This document shows, piece by piece, positions 15,960-23,122 of a stretch of 64,000 nt of DNA. The DNA is from Thermoanaerobaculales bacterium. Lineage in GTDB: Bacteria; Acidobacteriota; Thermoanaerobaculia; Thermoanaerobaculales; Sulfomarinibacteraceae. A model generated the notes under the pieces. It had not been told where the DNA came from, did no database searches, and worked only from the letters and a program-made list of their open reading frames with translations. The stretch covers positions 404,520 to 468,519 of the forward strand of contig DAOPQC010000002.1 in NCBI GenBank assembly GCA_035358815.1. Direction: 5' to 3'. Within the stretch, counting starts at the first letter, position 1. Every line of letters starts with the position of its first letter. The translations under genes and the position numbers were made by a program.

Positions 15960-16079
15960 TCACGGCGTAGCCCGTCATGGCGAAGCCGGACTTCCTCCAA
16001 TTGACCACATCGGGATCGAGAACGTCGCCCGGGCAAGCCACTCCGTTGAACCGCCACTGCCCTCAGCTGACGCCCACGG

Positions 16080-16139
16080 TGAGTTGCTCGCGCGCTGCGC
16101 GCGCGGCGTCGTGTCGGAGCCAGCGCGTGGACGTACGCC
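16080..16139 (+). repeat. 60-bp dispersed repeat, copy A
   Basis: This segment begins TGAGTTGCTCGCGCGCTGCG and ends GTACGCC. It matches 18711-18770 at 54 of 60 positions without gaps. Both copies lie downstream of tRNA-Arg sequence. The rest of the spacer 15923-16243 holds the hairpin, a GTCACGGCGTAGC motif (15958) shared with other spacers, and no gene. Confidence 0.7.
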
Positions 16140-16243
16140 GCCCACCGCATCCGCATCGGAAACGACGGCGGGAATGACGGAATAGCGCGCCGCCACCTTC
16201 ACGACGCGTGCACGATTCGCGGTCGTGAGAGACTCTTCATGAC

Positions 16244-16768
16244 GTGGCGGGAGGAGGGAACGACGCGGGGCTGGTGCGGGCGGCCCAGTTGGGCGACGAT
16301 GCCGCCTTCTCCGCCCTGGTCGAGCGGCACTGGCACCGGCTGGTCGGCCTGGCGCGCTCGGTGGTGGGTGACGTCGACGCGGAGGATGTCGTGCAGGACG
16401 CGCTGATCACCGCCTGGGACCGGCTCGGGGACCTCCGGGACCCGGCGGCGTTCCGCGCCTGGCTCACGCGCTCCGTTGCGCGCGCCAGCGTGCGGCGGGC
16501 GCGGCGGCGAGCCTGGCTGCGGCCGCTCGGGCCGCTGGACGAGCCTGCCGCTCCCGGCGCTGAAGACCGCGACGGCGAGATCCAGGTGGAGCAGCTTCTC
16601 CGCCGTCTGGCGCCCCGCCAGCGCGTGGTGATGCACCTGACCGTCGTGGAGGGGATGAGCGACAGCGAGATCGGCGAGACCATGGGCATCGATGCCGCGT
16701 CGGTCCGGTCCCACCGCCGCCGCGCCCGCAAGGTGCTCCTCCGGCTCCTGCCCGGCGAGGGGGGATGA
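16244..16768 (+). CDS. ECF-type RNA polymerase sigma factor
   Basis: The 174-residue protein has sigma-70 region 2 (AFSALVERHWHRLVGLARSV, AEDVVQDALITAW) and region 4 (LAPRQRVVMHLTVVEGMSDS, EIGETMGIDAASVRSHRRRA). There is no region 1 or 3, as in ECF factors. It starts with GTG 16244. Its stop overlaps the next gene's ATG (ATGA, 16765-16768), so translation is coupled to the small membrane protein that follows. It likely directs transcription of its own operon and others under an unknown envelope signal. Confidence 0.9.
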   Translation: MAGGGNDAGLVRAAQLGDDAAFSALVERHWHRLVGLARSVVGDVDAEDVVQDALITAWDRLGDLRDPAAFRAWLTRSVARASVRRARRRAWLRPLGPLDEPAAPGAEDRDGEIQVEQLLRRLAPRQRVVMHLTVVEGMSDSEIGETMGIDAASVRSHRRRARKVLLRLLPGEGG

Positions 16769-17124
16769 AGACCATGGAGAACCGGCGAACGCCCGAGGAT
16801 CGATTCGACGCGGCGCTCCGCGCCTGGGCCGACCGGCCGCCTCGGCTCGATCCGAGCGCGGCGGCGAAGGCCGTGGCCTCGCGGCTCGGCGAGCGCCGCC
16901 GGCCCCCCCAGCACCTCGCCTGGGCGCTCGCTACCGCCGCCGCGGTGGCCCTGGGGGTGGCCTCACTGCTGATGGTGCGAACGGCAAGCCCGCCGCAGGC
17001 CTCGCAGCAGGCGGGAACGGTGCTGGCGAATCCGGCCCTGGCCGAAGGTCAGGTCCTGATCTGGCTCGACGAGCACACTTCTCTCCACATGACCTACGCC
17101 ACGCCGGACGCCGCGGCGCGCTGA
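16765..17124 (+). CDS. Small membrane-anchored protein, possible anti-sigma factor
   Basis: This 119-residue protein has a charged cytoplasmic N-terminus (RRTPEDRFDAALRAWADRPP), one transmembrane helix near residues 51-71 (LAWALATAAAVALGVASLLM) and a short outer tail ending TYATPDAAAR. Its position directly after and overlapping an ECF sigma gene, with a single helix and N-in topology, suggests an anti-sigma factor. No ZAS zinc motif (HxxxCxxC) is present, so the call rests on context. Confidence 0.6.
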   Translation: MKTMENRRTPEDRFDAALRAWADRPPRLDPSAAAKAVASRLGERRRPPQHLAWALATAAAVALGVASLLMVRTASPPQASQQAGTVLANPALAEGQVLIWLDEHTSLHMTYATPDAAAR

Positions 17125-17135
17125 GGAGGTGACCG

Positions 17136-18011
17136 ATGCCGGCACGAGTGAAAACCCTGACGATCGCTCTGACCCTGGGCCTGGCAGCGGCCGGCGGAGG
17201 GTTGGCGCTCGGCGGCGAACCGCCCGGCATCATGACCGGGTTCTCCATCCTCATCGGCTTCCCGTCCGCCGAGGGCGCCACCGACGAGGGCGTGCTCCTG
17301 GTCCCCGGGACGGTCATCCCGGTGGGCGGTGGTGAGGCTGACGCCGCGGCCCTGCGCAGCGTGGTGGAGCGAAGCCTCGCCTTCACCGCCGCGGTGGACC
17401 GGCTGTGGTCCACCTTCCGCCTCGATCCCGGGCGCCAGCTGCAGAGGGGTGCGTACCTCCCCACCCGGCTGGACGAGCCGGCCGAGCTGCCGCAGCTCGA
17501 GGGCACGGATGTCCGCATGACTGCCACCCTGCTCGGATTCAACGACGGCGCCGCGACCTACCGGGTGGCGTTCCGGCAGGGAGAGAAGGTCCTCGCGGAC
17601 TCCACGGTGACCGTCAACAGAGGAGGCAGAACCGTGGTCGGCGGCATGGACGGCGAAGCGGCGCCGTACATCTTCGTGTTCGTCGAGCCCGACCCGGTGG
17701 GGAGCGGCCCCCCGGCGGTTCGGTTCCTCAAGGAGGGAACCATCACCGAGCCGGTGGTCAGGCACAAGGTGGCGCCTGCCTACCCGGAAGCGGCGCGGGC
17801 GGGCAAGGTCATGGGCATGGTGGTCCTCGATCTGACGGTCGGGGCCGAGGGTAAGGTCACCGGACTGCGGGTTCTCGAGAGCCCGAGCGCCCTCCTGTCC
17901 GAGGCGGCCATCGAAGCCGTCCGGCAATGGGAGTTCGATCCCGCCCGCCGCGACGACGGCACCCCGGTGGCGGTGCTGTACGTGGTGACGATCCGGTTCG
18001 CCCTGCAGTGA
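17136..18011 (+). CDS. Secreted protein with C-terminal TonB-like domain
   Basis: The 291-residue protein has a signal-like N-terminus (TLTIALTLGLAAAGGGLALG), a unique 180-residue middle and a C-terminal TonB_C domain from about residue 205. That domain reads VRHKVAPAYPEAARAGKVMG, GMVVLDLTVGAEGKVTGLRV and AIEAVRQWEFDPA. The YP.AR..G..G.V pattern is diagnostic. It lacks the long Pro-rich periplasmic spacer and cytoplasmic N-terminus of a classical TonB, so an energy-transducing role is doubtful. The middle may be a peptidoglycan or protein-binding region. It is the third gene of the sigma factor operon, 11 bases after its neighbour. Confidence 0.8.
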   Translation: MPARVKTLTIALTLGLAAAGGGLALGGEPPGIMTGFSILIGFPSAEGATDEGVLLVPGTVIPVGGGEADAAALRSVVERSLAFTAAVDRLWSTFRLDPGRQLQRGAYLPTRLDEPAELPQLEGTDVRMTATLLGFNDGAATYRVAFRQGEKVLADSTVTVNRGGRTVVGGMDGEAAPYIFVFVEPDPVGSGPPAVRFLKEGTITEPVVRHKVAPAYPEAARAGKVMGMVVLDLTVGAEGKVTGLRVLESPSALLSEAAIEAVRQWEFDPARRDDGTPVAVLYVVTIRFALQ

Positions 18012-18085
18012 GGTGTACACGGCCGCCGGCACTCTGTGCCTCCTGGGAGCGACGACCATGAGGTCGCACACCAAGGAGGACGAAG

Positions 18086-18469
18086 ATGAAGACGAGGTTG
18101 CTGGCGAGCGTGGTGGTGATCCTGGTCGGCGGGCTGTGGCTGATCTGCGCTTCGGCCGCGACACCCCCCGAGCCGACGCACTGGACCGAGGACAGCGGCC
18201 TGAGCGAGCCCAAGGTGGTCGAGAAGGTTGCCCCAGCGTACCCCGAGGAGGCCCGTGCGGAGAAAGTCCAGGGCGAGGTAGTGCTCGAACTGGCCGTCGA
18301 CACCGATGGCGCGGTGTCCAAAGTGAACGTGGTGAAGGACCCCGACGCGCGCCTGACCGAGGCGGCTGCCGCCGCCGCTGGGCAGTGGAAGTTCGAGCCT
18401 GCCCGGACCAGTGAAGGCAAGCCGGTGGCCGTCCTCTACACGGTGACCATCGCCTTCAAGCTGCAGTGA
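18086..18469 (+). CDS. Small secreted TonB C-terminal domain protein
   Basis: This 127-residue protein is little more than a signal peptide (LLASVVVILVGGLWLICASA) and a TonB_C domain (VVEKVAPAYPEEARAEKVQG, EVVLELAVDTDGAVSKVNVV, AAGQWKFEPARTSEGKPVAV). It is clearly paralogous to the C-terminal third of the preceding protein, both ending TVxIxFxLQ, so one arose by duplication. AAGGAGGA lies just before ATG 18086. It is the last gene of the sigma factor operon. Confidence 0.82.
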   Translation: MKTRLLASVVVILVGGLWLICASAATPPEPTHWTEDSGLSEPKVVEKVAPAYPEEARAEKVQGEVVLELAVDTDGAVSKVNVVKDPDARLTEAAAAAAGQWKFEPARTSEGKPVAVLYTVTIAFKLQ

Positions 18470-18490
18470 CGGCTGCCTGCTCCAGTTTCG

Positions 18491-18519
18491 ACGGCGCGGG
18501 CGTCCCTGGCCCGCGCCGT
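18491..18519 (+). terminator. GC-rich hairpin terminator of sigma/TonB operon
   Basis: ACGGCGCGGGC (18491-18501) pairs perfectly with GCCCGCGCCGT (18509-18519) around a seven-base loop and is followed by TCCTGT. It lies 22 bases after the last stop codon of the operon. Confidence 0.65.
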
Positions 18520-18690
18520 TCCTGTCATGGCGGAGCCCGCAGGGCTCCATGCGCTTGGAGATTCGTCAGGGCTCCGCGGCCGACCAGGCCGAGGAGTCGC
18601 CGGGCTCCGAGCCGCCGGCGAGGGCTTCAAGCCGGGCAGGATCGGGCGAGGGGGTCGCTGAAAAGTACTGTCAGCATTGAATCGTATCAG

Positions 18691-18707
18691 GACTTCGGAT
18701 CCGACGG
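18691..18707 (+). repeat. Short tRNA-Arg anticodon-arm copy
   Basis: GACTTCGGATCCGACGG is identical to tRNA-Arg positions 15876-15892 and is followed after three bases by copy B of the 60-bp repeat. The surrounding spacer 18470-19115 has the terminator, this fragment, the repeat and one CTTCCGCGCCCG unit near 18890, but no supported gene. Confidence 0.6.
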
Positions 18708-18710
18708 CTG

Positions 18711-18770
18711 TGAGTTGCTCGCGCGCTGCGCCGGCGGCGCCGTGTCGGAGCCAACGGGTGGCCGTACGCC
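18711..18770 (+). repeat. 60-bp dispersed repeat, copy B
   Basis: An ungapped 54/60 match to 16080-16139. The arrangement 'tRNA-Arg fragment plus this repeat' recalls the order 'tRNA-Arg plus copy A', as if a tRNA-proximal block had been duplicated and partly deleted. Confidence 0.7.
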
Positions 18771-19115
18771 AGCCTCCGCCTCTCCGACTCGGCTCTCGCC
18801 GAGCCTGCGACCCCCTCGGCAACGGCCACAAGCCGCTGCCTCTCGACACAGTCGAATCACGCCCGGCGCGCCACTCGAACCGTGCCCGCTTCCGCGCCCG
18901 ATGGCACCGCACTGGCCGGCGATCTCTCTTCCGGACACCGGGTGGACGTGCACAGCCATGTCCAGACCCTTCGAGGACTCGAAATGCCCCGAGCCCGCGG
19001 GCACGCGAATGCGAAACGAGCGGGCGCTGTTGATGAGCAGGACATGCTGCAGCGTAACTCGCGTCCGAACCCCAGGTCACTGGCCTCATCCAAGCCGTGA
19101 AGGAGAGCCCCGGTT

Positions 19116-20717
19116 ATGCATCGAATCCCGTACCTGTGCGCGGCGCTGTTGATACAGAGTCTCTCTTTCCTGGGGTGCGTGGGTCCGGACACGCCAGCCA
19201 TGTCGACCGAGCGCGCGGCCGGCCAGAGCGAGCAGGACGGCGCCCCGATGGACGCCGGCGGTGGCGAGGAGGAGGTGCCGGGTTGGATTCGCGCCGCCCT
19301 CGTTGAGCCCCGCGGCCTGATCCGAAACGACCCCGGCGCCACTCCCGGCTTCGTGCTCTTCACCCAGCTCACCTCCAACACGACCTACCTCATCGACCTC
19401 GAAGGGAGGGTCGTCCACGCCTGGACCACCGACCTCGCCGCCGATGCCGGATACCTCATGGAGGACGGGTCGCTGGTGCGGATGGCGCGGATCGCGGAAC
19501 CAGAGAATTTCAAGGCCGGCGGCGTGTCCGGCTACCTCCAGCGGGTGTCGTGGGACGGCGAGGTGCTGTGGCAGTGGCGGATGGGCGACGCCGAGCGCAT
19601 CCTGCACCACGATCTGGACGTCCTCCCCAACGGCAACATCCTGGTCATCGCCTGGGAGCAGATCACCGCGGACGAGGCTCGGGCAGCGGGACGCCGCACC
19701 GAGCTGACCCCGGCGCAGGGCCTGTGGGCGGACTGGATCCTGGAGGTGGAGCCGCTGCGTCCGGATGGTGCACGGATCGTGTGGGAGTGGCACGTCTGGG
19801 ACCACCTGATTCAGAGCTACGATCCGAGCGCGCCGAACTTCGGCGACCCGGCCGCGGCCCCGCGCCGGCTCGATGCCAACGGCGACGCGGATGCCGAGAT
19901 GATTGACGCGGAGGAGCTCGAGCAGCTCAAGGCGCTCGGGTACGCTCCGGCCGACGCCACCGCGGACGACGTGCAGTCCGACTTCCTCCACATGAACTCG
20001 ATCGACTACCACCCCGAGCTCGACCAGATCGCGGTGAGCGTGCCCGAGGTGGGCGAGATCTGGATCCTCGACCACTCCACGACGGCAGAGGAGGCGCGAA
20101 GCTCGTCCGGCGGTCGCCGTGGGCACGGAGGCGACCTCCTCTACCGCTGGGGCAACCCGAGGATGTACGGCCGCGGGACCGCTGACGACCAACGCCTGTT
20201 CCACCAGCACCAGGTGCTGTGGATTCCGGACGGCTTGGCGAACGCCGGCAACCTGACCATGTTCAACAACGGCGGCGACCGGGGCTGGTCATCGGTGGTC
20301 GAGATCTCACCGCCGCTTGAGGCCGACGGCAGCTACCGGCTCGATCCGGGGATGGCGTGGGGCCCGCCCGAGCCGTGGTGGACCTACGAGGCGACGGATC
20401 GCACGAGCTTCTACGCCCCCTTCATCTCCGGCGCCCACCGCCTCGCCAACGGCAACACCTTCATCTGCTCCGGGCCTCAGGGGTGGTTCTTCGAGGTGAC
20501 GCCGGCGGGCGAGGTCGTGTGGGAGTACCGCAACCCGTACCATGGCGGAGTTCCCGGATGGCACCCGCCGGGAACCGAGCGGGTGCCGTTCGCGTCGTTC
20601 CGCGCGACCAAGATCCCGCCGGACCACCCGGCTCTCGCCGGCCGGAGGCTGGCACCGCTCCATCCGCAGCCCGAGCGGTACTACCTGCCGGCTCCTCCCG
20701 AGCAGAGCCGTCAGTAG
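19116..20717 (+). CDS. Arylsulfotransferase (ASST) family lipoprotein
   Basis: The 533-residue protein has a lipoprotein signal (LLIQSLSFLGC; Cys at residue 21). Its beta-propeller-like body carries ASST family signatures: TTYLIDLEGRVVHAWTTDL, ILHHDLDVLPNGNILVIAWE, FLHMNSIDYHPELDQIAVSV, RLFHQHQVLWIPDG and HRLANGNTFICSGPQGW. Conserved histidines in the HHD, FLHMNS and FHQHQ segments are candidates for the sulfuryl-accepting residue known in ASST. Family members move sulfuryl groups between phenolic compounds in the periplasm without PAPS, though many are uncharacterised. Its nearness to a sulfatase cluster (20952-30339) suggests shared sulfate-ester chemistry, but the genes converge and are not co-transcribed. 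Confidence 0.8.
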   Translation: MHRIPYLCAALLIQSLSFLGCVGPDTPAMSTERAAGQSEQDGAPMDAGGGEEEVPGWIRAALVEPRGLIRNDPGATPGFVLFTQLTSNTTYLIDLEGRVVHAWTTDLAADAGYLMEDGSLVRMARIAEPENFKAGGVSGYLQRVSWDGEVLWQWRMGDAERILHHDLDVLPNGNILVIAWEQITADEARAAGRRTELTPAQGLWADWILEVEPLRPDGARIVWEWHVWDHLIQSYDPSAPNFGDPAAAPRRLDANGDADAEMIDAEELEQLKALGYAPADATADDVQSDFLHMNSIDYHPELDQIAVSVPEVGEIWILDHSTTAEEARSSSGGRRGHGGDLLYRWGNPRMYGRGTADDQRLFHQHQVLWIPDGLANAGNLTMFNNGGDRGWSSVVEISPPLEADGSYRLDPGMAWGPPEPWWTYEATDRTSFYAPFISGAHRLANGNTFICSGPQGWFFEVTPAGEVVWEYRNPYHGGVPGWHPPGTERVPFASFRATKIPPDHPALAGRRLAPLHPQPERYYLPAPPEQSRQ

Positions 20718-20718
20718 A

Positions 20719-20733
20719 GGCAGGGGACCTGCC
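20719..20733 (+). terminator. Short hairpin after ASST gene
   Basis: GGCAGG-GGA-CCTGCC begins two bases after the TAG stop. The stem is only six base pairs and no T-run follows, so termination is plausible but weakly supported. Confidence 0.35.
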
Positions 20734-20751
20734 AGCATCGAGGGGTGCAGA

Positions 20752-20798
20752 GACTCCGGATCCGACGGTTGGAGGCTCGAGTCCTCTCCAGCGCGCCA
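20752..20798 (+). repeat. 3' half of a tRNA-Arg gene (remnant)
   Basis: The 47 bases match tRNA-Arg 15876-15922 at 44 positions, from the anticodon loop through the CCA end. The anticodon triplet would read CCG. No 5' half (acceptor, D arm) precedes it, so it cannot be a functional tRNA. It may be an attachment-site scar left by an element that integrated into a tRNA-Arg(CCG) gene, or a duplication remnant. Confidence 0.75.
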
Positions 20799-20805
20799 GA
20801 ACCTT

Positions 20806-20899
20806 GCCCGTCTCTGTCTCCATGCCCGTACTCGAGCGGGCGCTACCCAACCGAATCGGTCCTGTCGGAAACGTACACGGAGACGGATACGGTCATGGG
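20806..20899. repeat. Degenerate hexamer foldback
   Basis: A worn C-rich array (20806-20830, CCCGTCTCTGTCTCCATGCC) is followed by a worn G-rich array (20871-20899, period six: ACACGG AGACGG ATACGG TCATGG). It appears to be a decayed member of the foldback family, between the convergent ASST and lipoprotein genes. Confidence 0.45.
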
Positions 20900-20951
20900 C
20901 CCGCCCCAACTCTGGGCCGGCAATGGTGGCGCGGTGCCGTGCCTCGCGTGG

Positions 20952-22037
20952 CTACTGCGCCGGGATGGTGACCAGCGGCAGGTTCTCGCCCGCACCGGTC
21001 TCGGCTAGGGTGAAGAAGAACATGACGGCGGTGAGCGCACGCTTCGTCTGCCAGTCGCCGTTGTCGATCCAGAACCAGTGGTCTCGGTAGCGAACGGCGG
21101 CGTAGGCGTTCGCGGGCTCCTCGCTGCCGCTGTGGATCCGGACCACGTCGTACGGGCGCTCTCCGGCTGCAACCGCGAGCGGGGCCACCGCGCTACGGTC
21201 CTCCAAGTGTGCCGCCGGCACCTCCACGTAGCTCGCGAACGCGCTCAGGATCTGCAGCATCGACCGGCTGTTGACGGCCAACTCGGTGTCCGCCCCACGG
21301 ACCGGCGAGTAGGTCAGCACGAACCGCTGCTGATCCGGCGCCAGCTTGAGCAGCCGGCGGACCTCCGCCGCCTTGGCGGCGATGTCGGCGGGCACGTCGT
21401 CACGGCGGAAGAACACCACGCCGGTCGACCCCTTGGCCTCATCCTCCTCGACCCTCATGCCGAAGGCCCCGACCGCCTGCAGGTCGCGCATCAGCTCGAG
21501 GGCGCGCATGAACTCGGGGTCCGCTTCCCGGATCACGCTGCCCGCCGCCGAGCGGTTGCGCACCCCGTTGAGCGACTCGACCGTCAGCCCGAGGATGAAG
21601 TCGGCCGGGAAGCCGGTCTGGAGCATGAAGAAGATCTTCTTCGGGTCGATCGGCGTGATCATCCCGTTCAGGAACTTCTCCCCGGTCAGGGGCACGTAGG
21701 TGATGGTGGGCCGGTCGGTGTAGACGGCCTGACCGCCGATCGACGCGAAGTCGCCCTGCACGGCCTTTGGGGACGAGAGGGTGCCGGCGGCGGTGACCCC
21801 GGTCTGCAGCGAGTAGCCGCTGACGATGTTCGCCACGTCCACGAACACCGGCAGGTCGACGTAGCGCAGCTTGACGATGTTGAGCAGTGTCTGCTGCTTC
21901 CAGGAGTCGGCGATGGCCGTGCTGTAGTCGAAGCGGTCGACGGCCACCGTCCCGGGGCCGATGTGCGTGCATCCAGCCAGGCCCAGTACGCACACGATCG
22001 CGGCGGCGACGAGGTTTCGTCGATTCTTGATCCTCAT
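20952..22037 (-). CDS. Lipoprotein of unknown function, last gene of the sulfatase operon
   Basis: The 361-residue protein has a lipobox (AAAIVCVLGLAGC, Cys at residue 23). Conserved-looking stretches include SWKQQTLLNIVKLRYVDLPV and FVDVANIVSGYSLQTGV. The middle is alpha/beta and mixed (MRDLQAVGAFGMRVEED, SRSMLQILSAFASYVEVPAA). The C-terminus ends YRDHWFWIDNGDWQTKRALT, then FFFTLAETG. No catalytic motif is evident. It follows the barrel-like gene by 43 bases, so it is probably an envelope accessory to the sulfatase system, perhaps a scaffold or binding lipoprotein. The ribosome-binding site is GGAAAGGA. Confidence 0.75.
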   Translation of the reverse strand: MRIKNRRNLVAAAIVCVLGLAGCTHIGPGTVAVDRFDYSTAIADSWKQQTLLNIVKLRYVDLPVFVDVANIVSGYSLQTGVTAAGTLSSPKAVQGDFASIGGQAVYTDRPTITYVPLTGEKFLNGMITPIDPKKIFFMLQTGFPADFILGLTVESLNGVRNRSAAGSVIREADPEFMRALELMRDLQAVGAFGMRVEEDEAKGSTGVVFFRRDDVPADIAAKAAEVRRLLKLAPDQQRFVLTYSPVRGADTELAVNSRSMLQILSAFASYVEVPAAHLEDRSAVAPLAVAAGERPYDVVRIHSGSEEPANAYAAVRYRDHWFWIDNGDWQTKRALTAVMFFFTLAETGAGENLPLVTIPAQ

Positions 22038-22080
22038 GTTCCTTTCCTCCCCGTCGTTCGCACGCCTCCGCGCGGTCGAC

Positions 22081-23082
22081 CTACTCCCCGCCCTTCAGGC
22101 GGCGGGCTCCTTCGATGATCCGGTGCCATCCGGACACGAGCGAGATCATGAAGCCGTCCATCTGGAGGTCACCTGGAGCGCTGTCGTTGACGGTCGACTT
22201 GTAGCCCATGGTGAGGCCCAGGTTGTCGTTGATCTGGTATCCGAGCGTGAGCCCGAAGGCCAGGTTGTCGAGCTTCTCGCCCTCGACGCCGTCGACGCTC
22301 GCCGTACCGCCCGTGTACCACGCGCCGTCGAGCGAACCCCACATGTGCTCGGTGAAATCGCGCGTCAGGTGCGCGTCGACCTGAAACATCGGGTCGGTTT
22401 CGAGGGACTTGCCCTCGAAGTCGTCGTTGGTCCCGAAGAGCCACACGGCGGGCAGGAGCTCCAGGGTCGTTCGCCGACCCGGCACCCAGGGGCCGAGCTG
22501 CCAGACGATCGGCGCGCCCAGCCGCCCGTACCATCGGTTCTGGCCGAGGTTCAAGGGCTGGCCGCTGTCGTACTCGCCGACCGGCACCGCCAGGTCGGCG
22601 ATCACGTCGAGCGAGAACCCGGGCTCGTAGCGCAGGACGTCGACCAGGTTCTTCTGCGCCTTCGGGCCGACGAGATTGACGTCGAGCTCGAAGGTCGGAT
22701 CGCCGAACCCCCGGGCTGAGGAATCGATCGTCTGGCCTGCGGCCGAGACCTCGCCCGAGATCCGCCCCATGGGCAGCAGGACCGCACCCATGGCCGCGCG
22801 GTCGAGCAGGGTGAACATGCGCGCATAGCCGCCGATGGCCAGCGTGGCGTCAAGGTTGGCTCCCGGCGCCACCAGGTGCGCCGGATCGAACGGGTTCGTG
22901 TTACCGCTCATCGAGTTGACGATGACCGGGACGGCGTTCGTGCCCGACAGGGTCTTCCAGTAGAAGCGCGGGGGCACCTGCGCGGAGGCCAGGGACGGCC
23001 AGAGCGCGCCAATGACGAGCATCGACGCCAGGGCGAGCGCCAGCCACCCGGCCCTTGTCCTCGAGCTGCTTGTGTCGCTCAT
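22081..23082 (-). CDS. Outer-membrane barrel-like protein (MetA-pathway/transporter type)
   Basis: The 333-residue protein has a signal peptide (ALALASMLVIGALWPSLASA), then alternating amphipathic strands with aromatic girdles (RRTTLELLPAVWLFG, HMWGSLDGAWYTGGTA, NLAFGLTLGYQINDNLGLTM). It resembles the PF13557-type outer membrane proteins linked to aromatic degradation (phenol MetA). It may let hydrophobic or sulfated substrates cross the outer membrane. It is the seventh gene of the operon, 40 bases after the shorter sulfatase. Confidence 0.7.
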   Translation of the reverse strand: MSDTSSSRTRAGWLALALASMLVIGALWPSLASAQVPPRFYWKTLSGTNAVPVIVNSMSGNTNPFDPAHLVAPGANLDATLAIGGYARMFTLLDRAAMGAVLLPMGRISGEVSAAGQTIDSSARGFGDPTFELDVNLVGPKAQKNLVDVLRYEPGFSLDVIADLAVPVGEYDSGQPLNLGQNRWYGRLGAPIVWQLGPWVPGRRTTLELLPAVWLFGTNDDFEGKSLETDPMFQVDAHLTRDFTEHMWGSLDGAWYTGGTASVDGVEGEKLDNLAFGLTLGYQINDNLGLTMGYKSTVNDSAPGDLQMDGFMISLVSGWHRIIEGARRLKGGE

Positions 23083-23122
23083 GATCTCGGCTCCTTCGCG
23101 ATCGCATGGAGAGGTTGAGTGT

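Noticed and set aside
15718..16041. Possible small protein overlapping the tRNA (GEDSNLQPSDPKSDALS-type)
   Set aside because: This string is the familiar translation of a tRNA-Arg gene on its antisense strand and is a known source of spurious annotations.
20752..20798. Second functional tRNA-Arg gene
   Set aside because: The 5' acceptor strand and D arm are absent, so it cannot fold as a tRNA; kept as a remnant.
15847..20798. Complete integrative element
   Set aside because: No integrase, excisionase or mobilisation gene lies between the tRNA copies; only a scar or ancient islet can be argued.
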